Below are positions 33,831 to 42,233 of a stretch of DNA of 64,000 bases, piece by piece. Below the pieces are notes generated by a model, which was not told where the DNA came from, searched no databases, and was given only the letters and a program-made list of their open reading frames with translations. The translations under genes were made by a program, and so were the position numbers. Position 1 is the stretch's first letter. Every line of letters begins with the position of its first letter. This stretch comes from UBA1433 sp964581565 (GTDB lineage: Bacteria > Bacillota > Clostridia > Eubacteriales > UBA1433), in assembly GCA_964581565.1 (NCBI GenBank), contig CAZOOZ010000011.1, positions 25,201-89,200 on the forward strand. The letters run 5' to 3'.

Positions 33831-34697
33831 ATGTTAAAAAAGGGATTGTTTAGGCAGCCGAAAAATGAATTGGAAAAAGGCGGCAGAGCACCTAAAAAAC
33901 CTGTGTCGCAGCAAGGGACAGAAATAACAGCATATTGTTCTGTATGTGAGAAAAAAACGCCATTGACAACTTTATCTGAGAGTTATTATGTATGTGATTG
34001 CGGCTATCATTTTCGAATGAATGCACGTCAACGCATCGATTTTATTACGGATGAAAACAGTTTTGTTGAATTATTTGATAACTTGGAGAGTATAGACGTG
34101 CTATCTTTCCCCGGTTATGATAAAAAATTAAAGGATGCCAGACTTGTATCCAAAGAAAAAGAAGCGGTGCTTTGTGGCACTGCAACAATTAATAATATAA
34201 ATTGTGCTTTGTTTGTTATGGAAGCTGGTTTCATGATGGGAAGCATGGGTTCTGTTGTTGGAGAAAAGATTACTCGGTTATTTGAATATGCAACAGAAAA
34301 GAGTTTGCCGGTAGTGGGCTATACCGTATCGGGAGGAGCAAGAATGCAGGAAGGGATTCTTTCTTTAATGCAAATGGCAAAAACGAGTGGTGCGGTAAAA
34401 AAGCACAGTGATCATGGAAATTTTTATTTAACGGTTTTAACTGATCCTACGACAGGTGGCGTTACAGCTAGTTTTGCGATGGAAGGGGATATTATCCTTG
34501 CCGAACCTCATGCATTGATCGGTTTTGCAGGACCACGAGTCATCGAACAAACAATACGAAGAAAACTTCCTGCAGAATTTCAAAAAGCAGAATTTCTTTT
34601 GGAAAAAGGATTTATAGATAATATCGTATCTCGTCAACATCAAAAGGCAATGATCGGCCGGATCCTGTTTTTTCATGAAAGGAGAGTGCAGAAATGA
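33831..34697 (+). CDS. accD: Acetyl-CoA carboxylase carboxyltransferase subunit beta AccD
   Basis: 288 residues. N-terminal zinc ribbon at about 41-63: first pair CSVC is normal, but the second is CDC (C-x-C), one residue shorter than the usual CxxC. Crotonase-like carboxyltransferase domain follows with GSMGSVVGEKITR and SGGARMQEG, PTTGGVTASFA, FAGPRVIEQT. Partner of AccA. Overlaps accA by 4 bp (ATGA). Confidence 0.95.
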   Translation: MLKKGLFRQPKNELEKGGRAPKKPVSQQGTEITAYCSVCEKKTPLTTLSESYYVCDCGYHFRMNARQRIDFITDENSFVELFDNLESIDVLSFPGYDKKLKDARLVSKEKEAVLCGTATINNINCALFVMEAGFMMGSMGSVVGEKITRLFEYATEKSLPVVGYTVSGGARMQEGILSLMQMAKTSGAVKKHSDHGNFYLTVLTDPTTGGVTASFAMEGDIILAEPHALIGFAGPRVIEQTIRRKLPAEFQKAEFLLEKGFIDNIVSRQHQKAMIGRILFFHERRVQK

Positions 34698-35485
34698 GCG
34701 GAGCATATGAAAAAGTGATGGCATCACGGGCAAAGGGAAGGCCAACAGGGACTAATTATATAAATGCTATCTTTACCGATTTTATAGAGCTTCATGGAGA
34801 CCGGCGTTTTGGAGAGGATACTGCCATTATTGGTGGGCTTGCCTTTTTGAAAGATATACCGGTAACAGTCATTGCGATGGAAAAAGGCAATTCGACAAGG
34901 GAAAAAGTTTTTAGAAATTTTGGAGCACCCAATCCTGAAGGTTATCGAAAATCACTGCGGCTTATGAAGCAAGCCGAAAAGTTTCATCGTCCTGTTATCT
35001 GCTTTATTGATACGGCGGGAGCTTTCTGCGGTATTGGCGCGGAAGAACGTGGACAAGGACAGGCGATAGCGGAAAATCTTATGGAAATGATAGCACTTAA
35101 AATACCGATTATTTCCATCTTTATCGGAGAAGGAGGAAGCGGAGGCGCACTTGCACTTGCCGTGGCAAATGAAGTATGGATGCTTGAAAACGCCATGTAT
35201 TCTGTCATTTCACCAGAAGGATGCGCAAGTATTCTTTGGAAAGATTCAAAAAAAGTAAAAGATGCTGCGGAGTGTCTGAAATTGACTGCCGATGATTTAA
35301 AAGAATTGAACGTAATTGAAGAATTAATTGCAGAACCTAAAAAAGATTTTATGCCGTTATATAATTATTTGCAATCAGAGTTATGGAAGAAAATTAGGAA
35401 GTATCAAGAAATATCAGGTGAAGCAATAGCACAAAAACGCTACGAAAGATTTCGTAGTTTTGGCGTATACAATGAAAACATGTAA
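34694..35485 (+). CDS. accA: Acetyl-CoA carboxylase carboxyltransferase subunit alpha AccA
   Basis: 263 residues. ELHGDRRFGED (about 33-43), NFGAPNPEGYRKSLRLMKQAEKF (split), DTAGAFCGIGAEERGQ with the oxyanion loops, GEGGSGGALALAVAN and SVISPEGCASILWKD are canonical. GAAAGGAGAG precedes the ATG. Last gene of the fatty-acid operon, followed by a strong terminator. Confidence 0.96.
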   Translation: MSGAYEKVMASRAKGRPTGTNYINAIFTDFIELHGDRRFGEDTAIIGGLAFLKDIPVTVIAMEKGNSTREKVFRNFGAPNPEGYRKSLRLMKQAEKFHRPVICFIDTAGAFCGIGAEERGQGQAIAENLMEMIALKIPIISIFIGEGGSGGALALAVANEVWMLENAMYSVISPEGCASILWKDSKKVKDAAECLKLTADDLKELNVIEELIAEPKKDFMPLYNYLQSELWKKIRKYQEISGEAIAQKRYERFRSFGVYNENM

Positions 35486-35511
35486 AAGTGAAAAAATTAA
35501 TTTAGGTTTAG

Positions 35512-35545
35512 AAAAACAGCTATGCTGTGTAGCATAACTGTTTTT
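35512..35545 (+). terminator. Terminator of the fatty-acid operon
   Basis: AAAAACAG-C-TATGCT, GTGT loop, AGCATA-A-CTGTTTTT: 14 pairs with one C/A mismatch, T5 tail. Ends the FASII operon. Confidence 0.9.
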
Positions 35546-35659
35546 CTTTATTTTAAAGTATATGCTCTTACAAAATTAAATAATTGACTGTAATACAGAG
35601 GTTCTGTTAGAATATTTTTTAATAAGAGCTAGACTATGAATTAAGGGAGAAAAATATAT

Positions 35660-37165
35660 ATGAAAGCAAGTTTCAGAAAACTGTTTATAATAGCACTCAT
35701 AATGATGAGTCTGTTGTTTTTTTCAGCATGCGGCGGAAAAAGTTCACAAGAAATTTTTACCGAGAATTTAAAGAACAGCTTGCTTGATATGTCATCAAGC
35801 ACAAAAAATATTTCATCTTTACAAACAGATAAGTTATTTAATCCTTCAGCTGATGTTGATGCAACAAAATCAAATAGTATGGTAACGAGTATAGAACTCT
35901 CCAATCCATCAAGATCCAATGAGAAAATAAATTTTACATCTGAAATTCTTATGGATGCGGCGACAGGTAATGCATCACAAGTTGTCAGCATCGGTATGAA
36001 CGGAGAAAATACACAAAGCGGAGGTATCTATTTTACTGATAATACCATGCTGATAAAAAGCGGTAATTCGGATAAAAAAATGGTTCAGTATCAAATGGAT
36101 GAGTCTACAGCAAGTTCATTCGAGACATTACTTCCCATAGAAAGGTTAAATAAGTTGCTTGATAACGACCTTCAGGTAAGTACTGATGAGCAATATACCA
36201 CTGATATAGATACGTATATTTCAAGCCTTTTAGAGAGTACAACGAGCGAAGACTATGTTGTAGGTACTGAAACACAATCTGTTTTGAGTAAAGATACCGA
36301 GTTATCTACTATCACATTGAATTTAAAAGGTCAAAATGCTAAACAAAGTATATTAGATTTGTTTTCGTTATTAAATAATAATTCCAATATCAATTCTATT
36401 TTTGAGAATACGGGAAACGACCAAAATTCAAATGACAATGCAATAGATAAGGCAATTCAATCTGTTAATGATTTGACTGATTCAGAAATAGAAAATTTAA
36501 GCTTTGCATATAAAGTTCAAAACATACAAGATACTGTATACGGATTTGAAATTATTATCAATGATGGAAGTCAAACTTTAACTTTTATTAACAATCAGTA
36601 TATAAACGGATTTGAAGAGCAAGAAGCAATAGAATTGATAAATTTTGATGGTAGCGGATTTGATATAACATATAACAATATCTTGCAAGAAGAAGATAAT
36701 TATAAAGGAGACTTTAATTATCAGTTAATGGCTAAGTCAGGGACGAAAAAAGATTCTATCACCGCCCAATGGAATAGTATTAACACTGCAGAGAGCTATT
36801 CTTCTCAATATGAATATAATACAAAAGTATATGACTACAGCGACGGAGATGTCGATATATATACGGTATCGGGTACAATGAATTGGCAGCAAACAAAAGA
36901 CAACAGCGGGAATGTAACAGGCAGTGGAGATGGGGAGGTTGATTTAAATATAGGCGGCGAAACACAGAAATTATTGGTAAACATTTCTTTAACACAAAAA
37001 TATGAAGATATAACTGTCTCGGCGCCGGATTTTATATCAAAAGCAGGCATCACAGTTGATTCAAGTAGCGGATTGTTCTCAGCGTTGGATATTGATAAAG
37101 AAGAATACACCAATCAAAACGATGTATTAAAATCAATGGCAGGAATTATTTTGTTGCTTTATTAA
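35660..37165 (+). CDS. Large lipoprotein of unknown function
   Basis: 501 residues. Lipoprotein signal peptide with lipobox FSAC (Cys about 23), then a long Ser/Thr/Asp/Asn-rich extracellular part with repeated beta-strand-like stretches (for example YDYSDGDVDIYTVSGTMNW) and a final hydrophobic AGIILLLY tail. I do not recognise a catalytic motif; DUF6583-like proteins are a possible match by layout. AAGGGAG precedes the ATG. Only 36 bp before the radical SAM gene, so it is probably in one operon with it and the ABC genes and may act as the surface binding or chaperone part. Confidence 0.8.
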   Translation: MKASFRKLFIIALIMMSLLFFSACGGKSSQEIFTENLKNSLLDMSSSTKNISSLQTDKLFNPSADVDATKSNSMVTSIELSNPSRSNEKINFTSEILMDAATGNASQVVSIGMNGENTQSGGIYFTDNTMLIKSGNSDKKMVQYQMDESTASSFETLLPIERLNKLLDNDLQVSTDEQYTTDIDTYISSLLESTTSEDYVVGTETQSVLSKDTELSTITLNLKGQNAKQSILDLFSLLNNNSNINSIFENTGNDQNSNDNAIDKAIQSVNDLTDSEIENLSFAYKVQNIQDTVYGFEIIINDGSQTLTFINNQYINGFEEQEAIELINFDGSGFDITYNNILQEEDNYKGDFNYQLMAKSGTKKDSITAQWNSINTAESYSSQYEYNTKVYDYSDGDVDIYTVSGTMNWQQTKDNSGNVTGSGDGEVDLNIGGETQKLLVNISLTQKYEDITVSAPDFISKAGITVDSSSGLFSALDIDKEEYTNQNDVLKSMAGIILLLY

Positions 37166-37201
37166 TGAAGTGGCAATATTCTGAAAGGCGGTAGTATATT
37201 A

Positions 37202-38455
37202 ATGGCAAAAATGAAACTGGGAAATGAAGTAAAAAAGATTCCGTTGTTGATTTCAAGTAAAAGATTATTCTATTATTTTTATCAACAAATTCATCATAAA
37301 AACTATTTATCATGGTTTTTAATGCATGATTTTTCGGGACTTAAACAGCATATTTTGTCAAAAATACATAAATGCTGTATACCCCGCGCTTTATTGATTG
37401 ATCCAACCTATGCATGTAATTTAAATTGTATTGGCTGTTATGCGGCGGGCTACGGCAAAGATGAAGGATTGACATATAATGAGCTCGATCGCATCATCTC
37501 GGAAGCAGAAAAACTGGGCGTGCATTTCTTTCTTTTCACAGGCGGGGAACCATTAATGAGAAAAGATGATTTGCTCGAACTGGCAAGAAAACATCGTTTT
37601 TCTGTTTTTCATGCCTTTACAAACGGGACATTAATCGATGAAAAGTTTGCAAACGAAGTTGCAAAACTTAAAAATTTGACTTTTGGATTCGGGGTAGAGG
37701 GGTTTAAAGAAGAAACAGATTTTAGACGAGGCAAAGGTACATATAAAAAAATAATGGAAGCAATGGATTTGCTAAAAGAGCGTGGTGTGCCGTTTGCGTA
37801 TTCTTCTTGTTTTCATCCTAAAAACTATGATGTCGTAACAAGCAAGGAATTTATTGATTTGATGGCTGAAAAAGGTTGCTGGGCAGGATGGTATTTTACA
37901 TATTTACCGGTAGGTAAGGATGCCGCATTGGATTTAGTATGCACACCTGAGCAGCGGGCATATGTATCAAAACGCATTCGGGAAATTCGCAATGATAAAA
38001 AGATGAATGTAATAGATTTTTGGAATGATGGATATATGGTTGGAGGGTGCATTGCGGGAGGTAGACAATATGTACATATTAATTCCAGAGGAGATGTTGA
38101 ACCTTGTGCATTTTGTCATTATTCAGATTCGAATATAAGAAAAATGAGTTTGCTTGATGCTTTAAAATCTCCTTTTTTCAGAGCTTTTCGAGCAGGACAG
38201 CCTTTTAATGATAATCCGTTTCAAGCATGCCCGGTTTTGGATAACCCGGATAAATTAGTCAATATCGTAGGTGAGTCAGGGGCCTATTCAACTGAGATGT
38301 GTGCAATTGAAAATGTCGATGAGCTTGCAGCGAAGACAAAACCTATTTCAGAAAGATGGGCAGATAAAGCAAAAGAATTATACTCAGAACTTTCTAAGCG
38401 TGATAAAAATATGTCCAGATTAAAACAAAATTACTATACAAAAACAAAAAAATAA
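37202..38455 (+). CDS. Radical SAM/SPASM-domain protein
   Basis: 417 residues. N-terminal basic helix region (about 1-60), radical SAM motif CNLNCIGC (Cys at about 73, 77, 80) followed by FFLFTGGEPLMRKDD, then a SPASM-type C-terminal part with cysteines in GGCIAGGR, EPCAFCHYS, QACPVLDNP and EMCAIEN. The GCIAGGRQYVHINSRGDVEPC block is shared by a widespread Firmicutes family of unknown function. Could modify a peptide or protein; no obvious precursor peptide gene lies next to it. Between the lipoprotein and ABC genes. Confidence 0.9.
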   Translation: MAKMKLGNEVKKIPLLISSKRLFYYFYQQIHHKNYLSWFLMHDFSGLKQHILSKIHKCCIPRALLIDPTYACNLNCIGCYAAGYGKDEGLTYNELDRIISEAEKLGVHFFLFTGGEPLMRKDDLLELARKHRFSVFHAFTNGTLIDEKFANEVAKLKNLTFGFGVEGFKEETDFRRGKGTYKKIMEAMDLLKERGVPFAYSSCFHPKNYDVVTSKEFIDLMAEKGCWAGWYFTYLPVGKDAALDLVCTPEQRAYVSKRIREIRNDKKMNVIDFWNDGYMVGGCIAGGRQYVHINSRGDVEPCAFCHYSDSNIRKMSLLDALKSPFFRAFRAGQPFNDNPFQACPVLDNPDKLVNIVGESGAYSTEMCAIENVDELAAKTKPISERWADKAKELYSELSKRDKNMSRLKQNYYTKTKK

Positions 38456-38475
38456 TCATTTAAGGATCAAAATGG

Positions 38476-39183
38476 TTGATTAAAGTAAATAATATAACAA
38501 AAAGTTATGGGAAACACAAAATACTAAATAATATTTCGTTTGAAATACAAAAGGGAGAAATCATAGGTCTTGCAGGGCCGAATGGAGCGGGGAAATCCAC
38601 TCTTCTAAATATTCTTGCTCTTCTTAATATGCCGGACAGCGGAGAATATTATATAGACAAAAAATGCGTAGATGAAGATATCGATTATGTTCGTTCTGTT
38701 ATCGGGTATGTTCCGCAGGATATTGCTTTATTTGATGAGCTTACCGTGCATGATAATTTGCTGTATTGGTCAAGATATTCGAATAAGAAAGCAAGATTAA
38801 AGGCGCAGGAAATCGGGGAGAGATTAGATTTATGTAATTTATTTTCTAAAAAAATTAAAAAATTATCAGGTGGAATGAAGAGAAGAATCAATCTTGCGGT
38901 TGGATTAATCAATGAGCCGAAAATTTTAATTCTAGACGAACCAATGGTCGGTATTGATGAGAAGCATTGTAATGAGATTTTTTCTTATTTCAAAGAGCTT
39001 TCCCAACAAGGAATTACGCAGATAATATCAGGTCATTATACCGAACAATTAATGAATATCTCGAACAGAGTTTTATATATTAATGAAGGGGAAGTGCGAT
39101 TTTTTGAAAATGTGCTTCATTATACCGAATTCCTTTTAAAAAAGCAAGATTTGCAAAATGAAAATGAAATATCTATTTTATGA
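38476..39183 (+). CDS. ABC transporter ATP-binding protein
   Basis: 235 residues without the DrrA C-terminal extension. Walker A GPNGAGKST (about 34-42), Q-loop YVPQDIALFDELT, signature LSGGMKRR, Walker B ILILDEPMVGID, H-loop SGHYTEQ. TTG start (38476) behind AAGGA. Its end overlaps the first permease gene by 26 bp. 20 bp downstream of the radical SAM gene. Confidence 0.92.
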   Translation: MIKVNNITKSYGKHKILNNISFEIQKGEIIGLAGPNGAGKSTLLNILALLNMPDSGEYYIDKKCVDEDIDYVRSVIGYVPQDIALFDELTVHDNLLYWSRYSNKKARLKAQEIGERLDLCNLFSKKIKKLSGGMKRRINLAVGLINEPKILILDEPMVGIDEKHCNEIFSYFKELSQQGITQIISGHYTEQLMNISNRVLYINEGEVRFFENVLHYTEFLLKKQDLQNENEISIL

Positions 39184-40393
39184 TTTGAAACGTGTATTTG
39201 AAAGCAAGGCCGTTATAGCAATTTGCATTGTATCGCCTATCATTATAATGCTTCTGTTCGGTAGCATTATTGCACCGTTGCTTTTTACTGCAAGAATAAC
39301 GAAATTTAATATTGCTATAGTTAATGAAGATAAAAGTGAAGAAGTGTCAACTTTTTTAAATCAAATGTTGAATTCAAAAGCACTTGAAGATTTAGTTGTG
39401 CCATATTCCGTTGATTCTCTTAGTGAAGGTATGGAGTTGTTAGAAACTAAAGATGTTTTGATAGTAATACATATACCAAATAATTTGCTTAATTCAATAA
39501 AGTCCAAAGAGAAAACGTATGTAGATTTATATAGTCAAAATGGGCATAATCTCGAAGTTGCTTTGATAAAAATGACCTTAAACAGTTCTTTGAGTACTGT
39601 AGAAAAAGGACAAAATCTAATTGAATACTCGACTAAATTTTTACTGCAAAAAGGTATTTCTCAAGAAGAATTAAAGAGCTTTGTGGCTGATACTACTGAC
39701 CTTGCGATCAGTGAATTTATGAATAGAAGAGCCATCCTGTCTCAAGAAGGAACTATTTCACCGGTTGGAGAATATTTGCCGACGGAGTATTATATAGGTG
39801 CGATATTTACTTTTTTTGCAACATTGGCGATGATACCTATCGCCACTATAACTTCCAGAGATTTGCAAAAAAATGTGCTGCAAAGAGGCTTTCTGTGGGA
39901 GAAAAGATGGATTGCGTATTTTTTTGCAAGAATAATGTCAGGCTTCTTATTTATATCCATGATTATATTGTTAGTATATCCTTCAAGTATTCTGTCTTCT
40001 ATATTGAATGCAACATTAAAAATGGATTTTTCAACAAATTTAACAGCTTTATTTTTTGCGGCAATATTATCGGCATTATGTTATTCATCAATGGCATTAA
40101 TAATAGGAAGCGTTTTTTATAAAGAAGATATGAGTGCATGGATGACATTTTATGTCGTTATTTTTATGGCTGTTGTCTCCGGTGCAATCATTCCCTTTCC
40201 TTTTATGCCTAATTGTATTCATTTTTTTGGTGGATTATTGCCGTTTAGGGCATCCATGCGAAGTATAACAAATGCTTTATTCTTATACGATAGGAATCAA
40301 TATTTTGTTGATATTTTTAAATTAATAATTTGGAATATTGTATTTTTTATTGGTGCCTCTTTAAGCATGCGGAAGAGGGGACGTGTAAGATGA
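39158..40393 (+). CDS. ABC-2 transporter permease, first subunit
   Basis: 411 residues: helix 1 at about 17-40, external domain (about 45-215; NIAIVNEDKSEEVSTFL is the typical start), then five hydrophobic segments. Two nearby ATGs (39158, 39164) are possible starts. Overlaps the second permease by 4 bp when that starts at 40390. Forms the exporter with ATPase and second permease. Confidence 0.88.
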   Translation: MKMKYLFYDLKRVFESKAVIAICIVSPIIIMLLFGSIIAPLLFTARITKFNIAIVNEDKSEEVSTFLNQMLNSKALEDLVVPYSVDSLSEGMELLETKDVLIVIHIPNNLLNSIKSKEKTYVDLYSQNGHNLEVALIKMTLNSSLSTVEKGQNLIEYSTKFLLQKGISQEELKSFVADTTDLAISEFMNRRAILSQEGTISPVGEYLPTEYYIGAIFTFFATLAMIPIATITSRDLQKNVLQRGFLWEKRWIAYFFARIMSGFLFISMIILLVYPSSILSSILNATLKMDFSTNLTALFFAAILSALCYSSMALIIGSVFYKEDMSAWMTFYVVIFMAVVSGAIIPFPFMPNCIHFFGGLLPFRASMRSITNALFLYDRNQYFVDIFKLIIWNIVFFIGASLSMRKRGRVR

Positions 40394-41586
40394 AATGGAT
40401 AGCAAATATTTTTAAAGCGAATTTTAAGATATACACATCAAAAACAGGAACATGGGTTTTTTTAATTATTGCAATAATCATTTCTCTCATACCTTTATAT
40501 ACAACTGATTATGATTTTGCACAAGTAAGCAGTAAAATAAAAATAGTTTTTGTAAACGAAGATGATGGGGCGATATCACTGCAATTTATTGAAGCACTTT
40601 ATGACAATGAAGATTATGGAATTTTATTGACCGACAATCAAGAAGCATTTCATTTGCTGGAGAAAGGTCAAGTCGAAGCAGTCTTTATATTAAAGAGTGA
40701 TTTTACTTCTAAACTATCAAAGGGGGAATTTGACGGTATTGTAGAACCTTATTATTCGCCATCTTCAAATGCAAAGGCAACTATCAGCGAGCCTGTTTTG
40801 AATAGTGTTTTAATGTATTGGATTGAGGAATTTGTTATTCAGCAGACTCAAGAATTCTTACAAAAAAAAGGAGTTCATTATTCGAAAGAAGATGAACAAT
40901 CCCAAAGAAAAAATATAGAACAGCTTTGGGATGAATCCATGTCCCTTGAAATCAGAAGCAGTCTGGATAATGAAGATTCTTTATTGGTGGCAGATACATT
41001 GCCTGAAATTGGCCTATCTGCAAAATGGTATGCTGCTATTAGCGCTTTTTTTATTTTCATATCATCAAATTATTCTGTTGCGATTTTAAAAAAAGGTCTT
41101 GCTTCGAGATTGATTTTGGCAGGGGCAAAAATATGGCAGCTGATCTTAGGAATTATTTTGCCGATACTTTTAATCTCTATGATAGGATGGTTTATGATTG
41201 TTATATTTTACGTTGTCTTTGCCGATATTGAAGTGGTCAAATGTATTTTATTATCATCTTCTATCTTAGCTTATCTCATAAGTTTGTCTGCATTAAGCAG
41301 TATCTTTATGATCGCAATAAAAAATATAACGATTATTATGTTATTGGCGCCAATGTTCACTTTTATTAATGCGGTACTCGGAGAATTGATCATAACATTA
41401 CCGCAGTGGGCTCTTTTTTTGCAGAGAGTAGCATTTTTTCTGCCTGGAAGATGGATCAATTTAGCGGTTGATTCTATTTATGCACAAGGTTATATGCAGG
41501 TAGGAGTTTTTATATGTTGCATCATATATATGTTAATATTATTTTTATTTATTCAATGTATTAGTTCAATAAAAATCGCGTTATGA
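40390..41586 (+). CDS. ABC-2 transporter permease, second subunit
   Basis: 398 residues: helix 1 at about 20-38, external domain (IKIVFVNEDDGAISLQFIEAL), and five membrane segments after about residue 215. Start at ATG 40390, behind AGAGGGGA and overlapping the previous stop (ATGA); a 20-residue longer reading from 40330 is embedded in the first permease. Last gene of the cassette. Confidence 0.88.
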   Translation: MKWIANIFKANFKIYTSKTGTWVFLIIAIIISLIPLYTTDYDFAQVSSKIKIVFVNEDDGAISLQFIEALYDNEDYGILLTDNQEAFHLLEKGQVEAVFILKSDFTSKLSKGEFDGIVEPYYSPSSNAKATISEPVLNSVLMYWIEEFVIQQTQEFLQKKGVHYSKEDEQSQRKNIEQLWDESMSLEIRSSLDNEDSLLVADTLPEIGLSAKWYAAISAFFIFISSNYSVAILKKGLASRLILAGAKIWQLILGIILPILLISMIGWFMIVIFYVVFADIEVVKCILLSSSILAYLISLSALSSIFMIAIKNITIIMLLAPMFTFINAVLGELIITLPQWALFLQRVAFFLPGRWINLAVDSIYAQGYMQVGVFICCIIYMLILFLFIQCISSIKIAL

Positions 41587-41655
41587 TTATAATCGTGATA
41601 AAATAGAATAAAATATATTCTTTTTTAAAATTAATATTCGGGAGAAATAAATAAT

Positions 41656-42150
41656 ATGATCAGACATGCACGCCTAGCAGATGCTAAGGAATTAGCGGAT
41701 ATCTATAAATATTATGTCGAAGAAACAGTAATTACTTTTGATATTTGCGCACCTTCAGTTGCGGAAATGGAAAATAGAATTATTCAATATATAAAAAAAT
41801 ATCCATGGCTTGTCTATGAAATAGACGATAAAATTGTTGGTTATGCTTATGCCAATCAATTCAAAAAAAAAGTGGCCTATGACACCACGCTTGAAATATC
41901 GATTTATTTTCATAAAGATTTTTGTTCTCAAGGATATGGAAAAGAAATTTTAAAAGCACTACTCAAACAATTAAAAAACTATCCATATTATGTAGCGATC
42001 GCTTGTATTACGTATCCAAATGAAAAAAGCCAACGGCTTTTTGAAAAATTTGGTTTTAATTATGTTGGAAAATATAATAATGTTGGCAGAAAATTTGATC
42101 AATGGCTGAGTGTCGTTGATTATGAACTGCAGATAAAAGAGTTATCATAA
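41656..42150 (+). CDS. GNAT acetyltransferase, phosphinothricin-acetyltransferase-like
   Basis: 164 residues. IRHARLADAKELADIYKYYVEET and GYAYANQFKKKVAYDTTLEISIY resemble the PAT/bar group of GNAT enzymes; acetyl-CoA loop is SQGYGKEIL (about 97-105). Probably N-acetylates an amino-acid-like toxin or other small amine (methionine sulfoximine and phosphinothricin in known members). Ribosome site GGGAGA. Single gene. Confidence 0.88.
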   Translation: MIRHARLADAKELADIYKYYVEETVITFDICAPSVAEMENRIIQYIKKYPWLVYEIDDKIVGYAYANQFKKKVAYDTTLEISIYFHKDFCSQGYGKEILKALLKQLKNYPYYVAIACITYPNEKSQRLFEKFGFNYVGKYNNVGRKFDQWLSVVDYELQIKELS

Positions 42151-42233
42151 ATAATTCCTTGACAAAATATAACAAATATGAATAATTGTAACGTAGTGAT
42201 AATTATATAGATTGATTTAAAGGATGTTTGAAA

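Noticed and set aside
37166..37201. RiPP precursor peptide before the radical SAM gene
   Set aside because: The gap is 36 bp and holds only the ribosome site; no short peptide gene was found in the other gaps of the cassette.
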